Counted from the stretch's first letter, positions 36,801 to 45,799 are shown. The stretch: 64,000 bases of DNA from CAITWD01 sp963727285 (GCA_963727285.1 CAVSFF010000008.1:14667-78666), one strand, 5' to 3'. Numbers and translations: made by a program. The notes: generated by a model not told the origin, from the letters alone.

Positions 36801-37486
36801 CCGGAGGTCAGTGCGCCGAAGATCTCGATGATGTGCGGATCGAAGCTCAGCGAGGTGCTCGTGGCGGTGAGCGCGAAGTCCTCGGGTGCGCACCAGTCCG
36901 CGAGTGCCGCCGCGAAGGCGGCGAGGTTCGCACGGCTGACGCGGACCCCGTTGGGGACCCCGGTGGTCCCGGAGGTGAAGATGATGTAGGCGTCCGCTGC
37001 GGGATCCGCAGCCACGCCGGTGAGATCGCCGGCGGGCACCGCGTCGTCGGGAAGCGCGCCCTCGATGTGCGGTGCGGGCAGGTCCCGCCCGCATTCCCCC
37101 AGGCCGATGACCGCTGCGACATCGGCCGCCGTGCACATCGCCTCGCGCCGTGCGCGCGGCAGGTCGGGATCAAGCGGCACATACGCGCAGCCCGCAGCGA
37201 GTGTTCCCAGGATCGCGACAACGGCTTCGACGCACCGCGGCAGGCAGATGCCGACCGCCGCTCCCCGGGCGACGCCGGCGCCCCGAACGCGCGCGGCGAG
37301 GGCCATCGCCAGATTCCTCAACTCGCCGTAGGAGACCTGCCCGGTGTCGTCATCCAACGCCGGTGCGTCGGGATTGTTCGTGGCCCCGTGCCAGACGAGC
37401 TCGAGGACGTCGGGGCTCGTGAAGGGCGCCGGTCCGGACCTGGTCGCCGCCGATGAGGGGTCACTACGCGGGCGCTGATCGCTCAT
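33802..37486 (-). CDS. NRPS-like adenylation-carrier-thioesterase protein fused to polysaccharide pyruvyltransferase (one apparent frameshift)
   Basis: About 1227 residues from ATG 37486. Adenylation domain (about 25-510): IIFTSGTTGVPNG, NAYGPTEATVF, YRTGDLG, GRVDRQLKVRGFRIEPGEVE and the A10 lysine in RHGKHD (about 496). Carrier domain (about 525-595) with the phosphopantetheine Ser in DDLGGTSL (559). Thioesterase (about 610-860) with Ser in GGHSAGG, Asp in LLVIDTPA and His in AGDHNTVFD. Pyruvyltransferase (about 890-1227, PF04230 type): FGNYANGNLGDDAIL, IGGGGLFGNG and VAHRLHAQIFAWSCGVPLVG. The frame changes once near 35487, inside the thioesterase, where removing one C restores the reading; thioesterase and pyruvyltransferase are joined without any break. 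Domain order A-T-TE-PPT is, to my knowledge, undescribed. ATG overlaps the upstream stop by 4 nt. Confidence 0.85.
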
Positions 37487-40095
37487 TGCTGGGGTGCCTC
37501 CGAGAACGGTGCGGGGTGGGGAGTCGGTCCGCGATCCGGCTCCGTTCGCAGGCGGTCGGCGAACGGCAGCCCATGAAGCGTCGCGTCGTACAGGTCGCCC
37601 TGGCGGGCCGCCAAGGCGTCCCATTCCAGCCCGGCGACCGCGCCGGGTCCGCAGCGGCCGAGCCGCCGCGCCAGTGCCTGGTCGAGCGCGACGGAGCGAA
37701 GGGCCTGGGAGTAGCGGTCGAGGTCGAAGGCGGGCACCAGAACGCCCGCCCGCAGATCGACAACCCCGCGCAGGCACGGGATGTCGAACGCCACAACCGG
37801 CGTCGCGACCGACAGGGCCTCGGCGGCGACCATGCCGAAGGTCTCGTACCGGGACGGCATGGCCAGCAACGCGGCTCCGGCGAGCCATGCGAAGCGATCC
37901 TCGGGGGCGACACGCCCGACGAAATGCACGCGGTCCCCGACGCCCAGATCGGCGGCGAGCGCCTCGAGCACGTCACGGTCGGGCCCGTCGCCGCCGATGA
38001 GCACGTCGTGGTCGACGTCGCCGGCGATCGTCGCGTAGGAGGTCAGCAGCATGTCGATGCCCTTCTGCGCGATCTCGATCCGGCCGAGATACGCGATCCC
38101 GGTCCGGGGCTGATGCCGTGGGGTCATCCCGTGGGCATCGAGCCCGTTGGGGACGACGGCGACCTCGGCCCGTGGGTTGCGGGCGGCGAGCATCTGGCCG
38201 AATTCCTCCGAGACCGCGATGAGGCGCCGGTGGGAACGGACGCCGATCCGTTCGACCAGATGGAAGGGGACCCGGTATTCGTCGCGCTTCTGCTCGGCGA
38301 AGAGCCACTGGACGACGCCGATCGTCGGTCGATCCGTCAGCCACGGGACGGCGACCGACGAGAACGGGGCACCGAAGTCCTCGACCACCAGGTCGGACGG
38401 GTAGCGCCACAAGATGTAGGGGATCAGCGCGAAGTAGCTGAGGATCCCAAGACGGGAGCGGGTACGGAAACCCGCGTGCCTGTACCGCACACCGTCTTCG
38501 ACCCGTGCGACGGCGCCCGGATACGCGGCGCAGACCACGGTGATCTCGTACCGGGCGGCGAGGCGACGGTTGATCGCGTGGGTCCGGACGGATCCGCCCC
38601 CGGATCCGGGTCGACGCGGGTCTTCGTACCCGAGATGCAGAACGCGCCGCGGCCTGCCCGGCATGTCGCGGTGACCGGCGCGGCGCAGGGCGTCGGCCAC
38701 CGGGACGGCGGCGCACACCAGCACCGCGACGGCCCACGCCGGTCCCGAGCCCCGTGTCGCACACAGCGGGACGGCCAGGACGAGGCCGACGGCGGCCGTC
38801 CGCACCACCGAGCGCAGGCATCCAGGCCAGATGCGGGCACAGTCCCTGAGCAGGCTGACCGCGATCAGAAGTGCGCCGGCGGCGACACCGGCGGCGAGTC
38901 CCCGCGGCCCGGCCAGCTGCAGGCCCGCAAGCTCCAGCGCGCCGCTGGCGACGATGCCGATGCCAAGTGTGATCGTCGTGCGGCGGATGCGCCCGGTCGC
39001 CTGAAAGTAGGTCGTCACCAGGTTGACGAGGCCAAGGGCGAGTCCGGCGGCCGCGGCCACCGGCAGGACCCTCGCGATGTTTCCGTAGCTCGCCGGGAAC
39101 AGGTGGACGACGAGGACCGTCGGGGTGGTTGCGATCACCGCCGCGGTCGGGATCGCGATCCTCAGGTACAGACGCAGGCTGGCCCGGATGTCCGCCGGGC
39201 GGCTGCCGATCGCCGCGGCCACGCGGGGAAAGACGATGATCGACAGTGATGCGCCGACAAACAGCGCCGCCCTGCCGAGGACGTTTGCGGCCTGGTAGGT
39301 CGCCAACGTCGCGCTCGCTCCGAGCGCGAGACTCGCCACCACGACATCGAGGCTGGCGAGCACGGCCACGCCGCCCTGAATCGACAGCAGGCCGACCGTC
39401 GCGGACCAGAGCCGCCGGTCGAACACTGCGCCGCGGACCCGGCGCATGTCTGCGCGCATGCATGCGCCGCCGACCATGGCCACGATCAGGGCACCCGCGG
39501 CAAACCCTGCGATTGCGCCCTCGGCCCCGTTCCCGGCGAGGACCAGGACCGCGGCCGCGAGGATCTTCACCACCACCTCGGTGACCCGGAGGACCGCGAT
39601 CAGCCGAAACCGCAATTGCCCCTGCAGGTAGCCGACCGTGGTCGACGCGGCGAAGATCACGATCACTGCGACGAATGCGGCGGTGAGGGTCGCCGGTGCC
39701 GCGTACCGCGCGGCGACCAGACAGGTGGCGATCGCCGCTCCGGTGGCCTGGATCAGGGTCGCCGCGACGGAAAAGCCCACGGCGCGCCGTCGGATCTCGG
39801 CGTCGTGCCCGGACGTGGCGACCTCGCGGGCCAAGACCCACGGCACCGAGGCGCCGGCCACCGTGCCGAAGATCAGAAGCAGCGCCGAGATGGATCCGAC
39901 CACCGCATACTGGGTCGGCGGAAGCAGCCAGATCATCAGCAGCGTGTAGGCGTAGTTGAGGGCCGCGACGGCGGCGGTGGCGGCGAGCACCACCGCTTCG
40001 GCGCCACGTCGCGGCGTCCGGGCGGGTGCCACGGCGGCGGGTCCCGAGATCGACACGCCGCGGGGTTCCACGGACGCCGTGCCGACGACGCTCAC
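37483..40095 (-). CDS. MOP-family flippase fused to GT4 glycosyltransferase
   Basis: 870 residues in one uninterrupted frame. Residues about 35-475 are a polytopic flippase of the MOP superfamily (Wzx-like; about 14 hydrophobic segments, starting VLAATAAVAALNYAYTLLMI). Residues about 484-850 are a GT-B GT4 transferase: VLHLGYEDPRRPGSGG, VVPNGLDAHGM, GIAYLGRIEIAQKGID, VLIGGDGPD and the nucleotide-sugar motif PSRYETFGMVAAEALSVATP. The protein could couple sugar addition on the cytosolic face to lipid-linked glycan flipping. Its stop overlaps the next gene's ATG, and its own ATG overlaps the preceding stop, both by 4 nt. Confidence 0.88.
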   Translation of the reverse strand: MSVVGTASVEPRGVSISGPAAVAPARTPRRGAEAVVLAATAAVAALNYAYTLLMIWLLPPTQYAVVGSISALLLIFGTVAGASVPWVLAREVATSGHDAEIRRRAVGFSVAATLIQATGAAIATCLVAARYAAPATLTAAFVAVIVIFAASTTVGYLQGQLRFRLIAVLRVTEVVVKILAAAVLVLAGNGAEGAIAGFAAGALIVAMVGGACMRADMRRVRGAVFDRRLWSATVGLLSIQGGVAVLASLDVVVASLALGASATLATYQAANVLGRAALFVGASLSIIVFPRVAAAIGSRPADIRASLRLYLRIAIPTAAVIATTPTVLVVHLFPASYGNIARVLPVAAAAGLALGLVNLVTTYFQATGRIRRTTITLGIGIVASGALELAGLQLAGPRGLAAGVAAGALLIAVSLLRDCARIWPGCLRSVVRTAAVGLVLAVPLCATRGSGPAWAVAVLVCAAVPVADALRRAGHRDMPGRPRRVLHLGYEDPRRPGSGGGSVRTHAINRRLAARYEITVVCAAYPGAVARVEDGVRYRHAGFRTRSRLGILSYFALIPYILWRYPSDLVVEDFGAPFSSVAVPWLTDRPTIGVVQWLFAEQKRDEYRVPFHLVERIGVRSHRRLIAVSEEFGQMLAARNPRAEVAVVPNGLDAHGMTPRHQPRTGIAYLGRIEIAQKGIDMLLTSYATIAGDVDHDVLIGGDGPDRDVLEALAADLGVGDRVHFVGRVAPEDRFAWLAGAALLAMPSRYETFGMVAAEALSVATPVVAFDIPCLRGVVDLRAGVLVPAFDLDRYSQALRSVALDQALARRLGRCGPGAVAGLEWDALAARQGDLYDATLHGLPFADRLRTEPDRGPTPHPAPFSEAPQQ

Positions 40096-41729
40096 GGTGT
40101 GGGCGCCCCGGTCAGTGCGCTCACCTCGTACAGGCGCAGGCTTCCCTCACTCGGCCCGTCGGCCCGGAACATGAGTCGCCCGCGACGGTTGAGGGTCGCC
40201 AGGAACTCCTCCGAGGCCAGGCCGTACCCCTGATGGGTCAGCGTGGTTGCGACCAGCACGTACTGCACGTGGTGGGCCACGATCGCGGGCAGCGTGCTCC
40301 ATTGGCCGATGACGCCGTGGCGGATGAGGAACTGGGAGGTGTAGTCGGTGACCGCAACTACCGAGTCCGGCGGAACGTGCGCAGACTCCCAGGCCAGCAT
40401 CTGCTGGTACTCGTTGTCCGAGCGGGTATGGACCTGGAACCAGATCACCCCGTTGACCGCGAGCACCGCCACAATGCACGCCACCAGCGGCGATCGCCAG
40501 GTGGTCCCGCGATGCGCGGGCCGGCCTGAAAGCCAGGTTGTTGCGGCCGCGATCGCCGGTGCGAGCAGGATGTAGTACATCTGCTCTTCGATCGATCCGA
40601 ACAGCGTCGCGTAGACGAGATAGGCGGCCGCGACACCGGCCCAGACGGCGATCAGGATCGTCACGCGGTCCCGCGGGGTCCGGTCGGCGTCGGTGCGCCA
40701 GGGGCGAAGACGCACCACGAGCCCGACCGCGGCCAACGCACCGAGGCCCAGCAGAACGTACGTCGTGCCGTAGTCGGTCAGGTGGGCGACGATGCGGGAG
40801 GTCAGCGACACGTGCACCGTCGGCGAATTGAATCCCGTCTCCTGCCGCACGCCGACCAGCCGCAGTGCGTCGTCGTACTTGGCGGTCCACCACGCACCGA
40901 GCCCCGTCGAGGTCGCCACCGAGAGCACGATGATCAGATAACCGGCGAGCGTGATCCCGAGCACGGTCAATGCGTGGCGACGGGGGAGCACCCATTCGGT
41001 GATCGCGAGCACGGCGAGGATCGCGATCACCACCATCCCGAACGTTTCTTTGCTGGTGATCGCCATCGTCCCGGCGACGCCGGCCAGGGCGACGCACCAT
41101 CCGCGCGCCCGACCCGGTCCGAGGCACGTCGCCACCGCGATGAGCGCGCACATGCCGGCCACACCGGCCTGCGCGGGCGCCTCGAGCATGACGCGGCTGT
41201 CGAACGTGATCGCGAACGGATCGGCAGCGGCGACAAGGGCCGCGGTGAACGCGATCGGACGGCGCGTCACCCGGTCCAGCAGCACGAACAGCGCGACTGG
41301 GATGAGGGCCCCGAAGGCGGCCGTCACGTGTCGGAGTTCAAAAATCGCCTGTTCGAGGCCGCCGTGGGCACCGAGGATCCAGAGTACGCCGCCGAAGATC
41401 ATGAACGCCGACGGGGGGTGAATGTCGAATGCTCGTCCGTACAGGGTGACGCCTGCGCCGTGGGCGACGTTCATCGCGACCCGCGCGTATGAGGTCTCGT
41501 CGATAAAGAGGTCGTAGGACCGAGTGATCGCGATCAGGCGCAGCGCAAGGGCGATCACGAACATGAGCGCCGCGCAGGCCGGCAGGCTGGTGAGCCAACC
41601 GACGAGCCGGGTACGTGCCGGGGCGACGGGCGCGAGGGCCGACGGGCCAATCGCCCCGGTGCGCCGGCGGGAAATGGCAACGCTGCGCCTGATGCGCCGG
41701 TCCGGCGCGTCGTGGGGGGTGGTGCTCAT
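40092..41729 (-). CDS. GT-C membrane glycosyltransferase (ArnT/PMT-like, GT39/GT83 type)
   Basis: 545 residues from ATG 41729. About 10-11 membrane segments. The first extracytoplasmic loop has the GT-C acidic motif LFIDETSYARVAMNVAHG, and a second conserved block is FGSIEEQMYYILLAPAIA. Such enzymes use polyprenyl-phosphate sugars outside the cytosol. The first gene of this operon, a polyprenyl-phosphate sugar synthase-like GT2, could supply the donor. 43 nt separate it from the upstream GT4 gene; the downstream overlap is 4 nt. Confidence 0.85.
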   Translation of the reverse strand: MSTTPHDAPDRRIRRSVAISRRRTGAIGPSALAPVAPARTRLVGWLTSLPACAALMFVIALALRLIAITRSYDLFIDETSYARVAMNVAHGAGVTLYGRAFDIHPPSAFMIFGGVLWILGAHGGLEQAIFELRHVTAAFGALIPVALFVLLDRVTRRPIAFTAALVAAADPFAITFDSRVMLEAPAQAGVAGMCALIAVATCLGPGRARGWCVALAGVAGTMAITSKETFGMVVIAILAVLAITEWVLPRRHALTVLGITLAGYLIIVLSVATSTGLGAWWTAKYDDALRLVGVRQETGFNSPTVHVSLTSRIVAHLTDYGTTYVLLGLGALAAVGLVVRLRPWRTDADRTPRDRVTILIAVWAGVAAAYLVYATLFGSIEEQMYYILLAPAIAAATTWLSGRPAHRGTTWRSPLVACIVAVLAVNGVIWFQVHTRSDNEYQQMLAWESAHVPPDSVVAVTDYTSQFLIRHGVIGQWSTLPAIVAHHVQYVLVATTLTHQGYGLASEEFLATLNRRGRLMFRADGPSEGSLRLYEVSALTGAPTP

Positions 41730-41772
41730 TCGATGTCCGTTCCAGGGCGTCCGTGCCGCGGGGCGGGCGCCG

Positions 41773-43290
41773 TCAATCGAGTCCCGCCGATGCGATCGGC
41801 GTGTGCTCGCGCGCTGCCTCGAGGCGGCCCGAGAGCCCACCGGGGACCATCAGGTCGGCGGGCCGGGCGACACTGCAGACGATGGCATCGTCGTATGCGA
41901 TCGGCTCGGGAAGTCCGCTACGGATCAGCACGAGCCGTGCCGAGGCGGTGTCGGTTCCCGGCAGCACGAGTAGCCGTCCGGTGGCGTGGCCGATGACCTG
42001 GTCGGTCATGCGCAGCTTTGGGGACCACCATTCGGGGGCGACGCGGTCCGGGACATCGATGATCGTGACGGCGTCGTTCGCGGACCGCCGTTCGGAACTG
42101 TCGAGCGCAAGGCGCGCCTGTTCGGCCCGGATGGTGCGAAGGATCCGCTCGGCCATCTCCGGCCAGCTGAAGCAGCTCGCCCATGCCCGGGTGCGATTCG
42201 ACCAGTCGGCGGCCTGGCTCGGGTCCATCAGGTCCTCAAGCGCGGTGACGGCGCCGTCGGCCAGTCGCGACTCGTCGTCGACCAGCCAGCCGGTCTCTCC
42301 GTCCCGTACCGAGTCCCGAAGTCCGGGGCGGTGGATCGCCAACACGGGGATGCCGAGTGCGTTCGCTTCGATCACCGACAGCCCCCAGCCCTCGGCCGCG
42401 GACGCGTTGATGCTCATCCACGCGCTGGCCAGGAGGCGATCGCGGTCGACCGCGGGGAGCGCGCCATGGAACGTGACGGCGTCGCCGAGCCCGAGCTCAA
42501 CGGCGCGCGACTCGAGTGCCGGGCGTCGATTGCCCTCGCCGACGATATGGAGCTCGACGTCCGCAAAACGGCGTCGAAGGGCGGGCATGACCTCGAGGAT
42601 CAGCTCGGTGCGCTTATGGGCGGTGAGGCGTCCGACGCAGACGATGCGCGGATGCGCGGCGCGTGTGCGGTCCGTGGCCGGGGCCCGGTCCAGACCCGGG
42701 GGCGCGATCGTGATCGGGCCGCTCAGCTGCAGCGCCTGACGGATCTCCTGGCGGGTGGACGGGGAGACCGCGACGATTGCGCGGCGTCCGTAGGCCATCC
42801 GGCTGGCCGGCCCTTCCAGGAACACCCCCAACCGGGCCAGCGGCTTCGGCAGTCCGGCGGCCATCTGGTTCTGATGGACGTGGTGGAGCAACAGCACGAC
42901 GGGCGTGCGTCGGCCGACCGCGAGCGGCGTAAAGAACGGGATGCCGTTTTGGGAGTCGATGATTGCCTGGATGTTGCGGCGACGCATCACGAGCCACACG
43001 AGCGCCCACCCGTAGACGGTGTAGCGGCTGCCGCGCCGGATGATCCGGAACCCGGATCGCGACTCCTCATGTGGCTTGCCCGCCACGGCGGCCGTCAGAT
43101 ACACCACGCGGTATCCCCATCGTGCGTAGCAGGCGGCAAGGTTCTCGCAGACGACCTCGGCACCGCCGGCATCCGGGTGATCGAGGTCGCGCCAGTTGGT
43201 GATGATGAGCATCCGCCGGGCGGGACTCTGCGGGGACGGCGCCTCGGCGCGGTGCGCAGCGGTCCGGGTGCGAAACGGCAGCCGGATCAA
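41773..43290 (-). CDS. GT4 glycosyltransferase with extra C-terminal domain
   Basis: About 505 residues if it starts at TTG 43290, which overlaps the GT2 stop in the same 4-nt manner as other junctions of this operon (TTGA); ATG 43212 (MLIITNWRDLDHPDAGG) is the alternative. GT-B fold: GGAEVVCENLAACYA, IVCVGRLTAHKRTELILEV, LHIVGEGNRR and SAAEGWGLSVIEANALGIPV with the donor-binding Glu. After residue about 400 an additional domain of about 110 residues follows (IIDVPDRVAPEWWSPKLRM, TGRLLVLPGTDTASARLVL) that I do not recognise. Cytosolic. Confidence 0.85.
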   Translation of the reverse strand: MIRLPFRTRTAAHRAEAPSPQSPARRMLIITNWRDLDHPDAGGAEVVCENLAACYARWGYRVVYLTAAVAGKPHEESRSGFRIIRRGSRYTVYGWALVWLVMRRRNIQAIIDSQNGIPFFTPLAVGRRTPVVLLLHHVHQNQMAAGLPKPLARLGVFLEGPASRMAYGRRAIVAVSPSTRQEIRQALQLSGPITIAPPGLDRAPATDRTRAAHPRIVCVGRLTAHKRTELILEVMPALRRRFADVELHIVGEGNRRPALESRAVELGLGDAVTFHGALPAVDRDRLLASAWMSINASAAEGWGLSVIEANALGIPVLAIHRPGLRDSVRDGETGWLVDDESRLADGAVTALEDLMDPSQAADWSNRTRAWASCFSWPEMAERILRTIRAEQARLALDSSERRSANDAVTIIDVPDRVAPEWWSPKLRMTDQVIGHATGRLLVLPGTDTASARLVLIRSGLPEPIAYDDAIVCSVARPADLMVPGGLSGRLEAAREHTPIASAGLD

Positions 43291-44183
43291 TGCGCTGCCT
43301 CGGCCGGCTGCCACCCGTGGACGCTGCGCCGGACGCGGCGAAGGTCGAGAAACGACTGCACACCGTCTGAGACGCCCCGAAACGATGATCCATCCTGGTC
43401 GTGCCACGGCACCGGCATCTCGATCAATCGGACACCGTCGACCCGCATCGCGCGGGCAAGGATTTCGAGGTCGAAGCTGAAGCCGTCGATCTGGGTGTCG
43501 CGGAAGACCCGTCGCGCCACGTCCGCCCGGAAGAACTTGAACCCGCACTGCGTGTCGGCGACGTTGCCGCGAAGGCGAGCGGATGCCGCGCGGAACGCGC
43601 CGCCGCCGACACGCCGCGCCAGCGGCTGGCGTCGTTCGTAACTGGCACCGGCGCAGCGCCGCGAGCCGACCACGACATCCCATCCGGACCCCAGCAGGCT
43701 CATCGCCCACGGGAGGGCATCGGCCGGGACAGGAAGGTCGGCGTCGCAATAACCGACGTACTCACCGGTCGCGTGGGCGACTCCGGATCGGACGGCCGCA
43801 CCCTTGCCGCGGGCCGAGCAGCTGATCACCGTGGCGGTGACACCGCTGCCCGCAATTGCGACGTCGGCGGCGGAGGCCGTCCCATCGACGCTGTTGTTGT
43901 CGACGACGATCAGATGGACGGGGAGGTCTCGGACAGAGATCACCTCGGCGAGCTCGGTGAGGGTCCTGCCGATGCGGTGCTCTTCGTTGTACGCCGGGAT
44001 GATCAGATCGAGCCGTCCCGTGATGGCGTGCGTCGTCGTCGGGCCGCGGCCGTGGCTTGCACTGCGTCGTGTGGGGAAGTGCAGGAGTCCGGGAGTATCG
44101 GGGCCGTCGTGCCCGGAATCTTCAGTCGGGTGGGAGACATGACGACGGTCGGGACCGCTGTCGAAGGCAATGGGGGAGCTCAT
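43287..44183 (-). CDS. GT2 glycosyltransferase, polyprenyl/dolichyl-phosphate sugar synthase-like
   Basis: 298 residues from ATG 44183 (GGAG upstream); ATG 44267 with GAGG upstream is an equally possible longer start. The GT-A domain resembles ALG5/DPM1: LIIPAYNEEHRIG, VDNNSVDGTA, SARGKGAAVRSGV, YCDADLPVP, VVGSRR, ADTQCGFKFFRADVARRVF and DGFSFDLEIL. Probably makes a polyprenyl-phosphate hexose for the GT-C enzyme. First gene of the six-gene minus-strand operon, divergent from the glucokinase gene across about 290 nt. Confidence 0.88.
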   Translation of the reverse strand: MSSPIAFDSGPDRRHVSHPTEDSGHDGPDTPGLLHFPTRRSASHGRGPTTTHAITGRLDLIIPAYNEEHRIGRTLTELAEVISVRDLPVHLIVVDNNSVDGTASAADVAIAGSGVTATVISCSARGKGAAVRSGVAHATGEYVGYCDADLPVPADALPWAMSLLGSGWDVVVGSRRCAGASYERRQPLARRVGGGAFRAASARLRGNVADTQCGFKFFRADVARRVFRDTQIDGFSFDLEILARAMRVDGVRLIEMPVPWHDQDGSSFRGVSDGVQSFLDLRRVRRSVHGWQPAEAAH

Positions 44184-44471
44184 TCGCTTCTCCGAGTCGC
44201 AGGAGTCGATATGGGGTGTGAGCGGGGGTCGTGTGAGGTGCCGCGGCTCCGATCGGGCGGGGTTCATACGGTGGCCTCAGCCTGCCAGCGCCTGACCGTC
44301 CTCCGCATCCGCCCGAGGGAGGAGATCGCCCGACGCGGTTTGTGCGCACGGCCAAGATTCGGCAGCCCGCCAACTGCTCCGCGCGCGGTCGTCCGCGTGG
44401 CCGTGTCGGAGCGGAACACGGGTGCGGATACACTTCCGGCGAGATCGCAGTCTCGACCCGGGGGTGGAGCG

Positions 44472-45230
44472 ATGGCGGGGCAGGCAATCGGAGTGGACAT
44501 CGGCGGGACCGGCATCAAGGGGGCTCCGGTCGACCTCGCCTCCGGCGAGCTCATCGGGGACCGTGTCCGGATCGAGACGCCGCGACCCGCGACGCCCGCC
44601 GCCGTCGCAGAGGTCGTCAACCGCGTCATCGACCAGATCGGCTCCGACGGTCCCGTCGGTCTGACGCTGCCGGCGGTCATCCGCGGCAACGTGGTGCACA
44701 CCGCCGCCAACATCGACCCCGGGTGGATCGGGGTCGATGCCGTCGAGCTGTTCGGGAGGAGTACCGGCCGCCGCGTGGGCGCGGTCAACGACGCGGACGC
44801 CGCCGGCCTGGCCGAGATGCGCTACGGCGCAGGAAAGGACAACGCGGGCGTGGTGATCATGATCACCCTCGGCACGGGAATCGGCAGCGCGGTCTTTGTC
44901 GGTGGCACCCTGGTTCCGAATTCAGAGCTCGGGCATCTCCCGCTGCGGGACGGCGACGCCGAGGAATGGGCCGCCGAGTCCGTGCGGGAGAGCGAGGATC
45001 TGTCGTGGAAGAAATGGTCCCACCGCCTCCAGACCTATCTGGAGCTCGTCGATCGGCTGTTCTGGCCCGACCTGATCATCATCGGGGGCGGGGTGAGTAA
45101 GAAGTCCGAGAAGTTCCTGCCGCACATCGACGTGGCCGCCGACATTGTCCCGGCGACGATGTTCAACAACGCCGGGATCGTCGGGGCCGCGCTGTTCGCG
45201 CCACACACCGACGACGGCGGGGCAGGCTGA
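44472..45230 (+). CDS. ppgK: Polyphosphate/ATP glucokinase
   Basis: 252 residues from ATG 44472 with a GTGGAG ribosome binding site. ROK-family kinase of the actinobacterial PPGK group: GVDIGGTGIKGAPVDL, NDADAAGLAEMRYGAG, TLGTGIGSAVFVGG and NSELGHL. Converts glucose to glucose-6-phosphate using polyphosphate or ATP, feeding sugar phosphates to nucleotide-sugar synthesis and to the phosphoketolase downstream. A TACACT at 44429-44434 may be its -10 element. Confidence 0.92.
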   Translation: MAGQAIGVDIGGTGIKGAPVDLASGELIGDRVRIETPRPATPAAVAEVVNRVIDQIGSDGPVGLTLPAVIRGNVVHTAANIDPGWIGVDAVELFGRSTGRRVGAVNDADAAGLAEMRYGAGKDNAGVVIMITLGTGIGSAVFVGGTLVPNSELGHLPLRDGDAEEWAAESVRESEDLSWKKWSHRLQTYLELVDRLFWPDLIIIGGGVSKKSEKFLPHIDVAADIVPATMFNNAGIVGAALFAPHTDDGGAG

Positions 45231-45277
45231 TCCAGACCCGGGTCGACGCCCCGGCCTCTGACCGCTCCCCTAAAGCG

Positions 45278-45283
45278 TAGGGT
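45278..45283 (+). promoter_or_regulatory. -10 element of a lipoprotein gene, leaderless arrangement
   Basis: TAGGGT ends 6 nt before ATG 45290; no ribosome binding site. Confidence 0.5.
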
Positions 45284-45289
45284 TGTCGA

Positions 45290-45799
45290 ATGCTCCTCAA
45301 GGCCCCCGGGCTTCCCCATCTCGCCGGCGCCCTGCTGCTGGCGGCAGTCATCGCCTCCGGCTGCGGCGGGTCGTCGTCAAGTTCTTCGGCCTCGTCCGCC
45401 GCCTCGCCGAGTTCGACCACCCTGACGGGTGGTACGACAACCGCGCCCGCCCATGCCATGTCGTCGCCGGCTGGTGTCGTGGCCGCCATCAACGGCGGCG
45501 GACTCGGCTGTGCCGCGACGCGGACGGAATCGCTCCCGAGCCCGGCGGGCCAGGCGAGTATCGCGATCTGCACCACGTTGGACGGGCAGATTCGCGTTTA
45601 CATGTTCAAGACCCAAGCCGGCGTGACGTACCTCAACGGCCTGTTCAAGTCGATCGCATGCACGAAATCGACCTCCGGCGCCAAGCGCACCGTCTACTTC
45701 GTCGAGCACGGGCTCTGGGTTGCCCAGGTACCGTCGGCGGCCGATCAGGGCGCGGTCGCCAAAGCCACCGGCGGCGTGGCCCGGACCGACCGCTGCTGA
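45290..45799 (+). CDS. Lipoprotein of unknown function
   Basis: 169 residues. Lipoprotein signal (LAGALLLAAVIASGC; lipobox ASGC) then a Ser/Thr-rich linker to about residue 60 and a small domain of about 110 residues with four Cys (GLGCAATRT, IAICTTLDG, IACTKST, DRC at the very end), probably two disulfides. No family recognised. Resembles in layout, not in sequence, the lipoprotein at 30239. Confidence 0.8.
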   Translation: MLLKAPGLPHLAGALLLAAVIASGCGGSSSSSSASSAASPSSTTLTGGTTTAPAHAMSSPAGVVAAINGGGLGCAATRTESLPSPAGQASIAICTTLDGQIRVYMFKTQAGVTYLNGLFKSIACTKSTSGAKRTVYFVEHGLWVAQVPSAADQGAVAKATGGVARTDRC

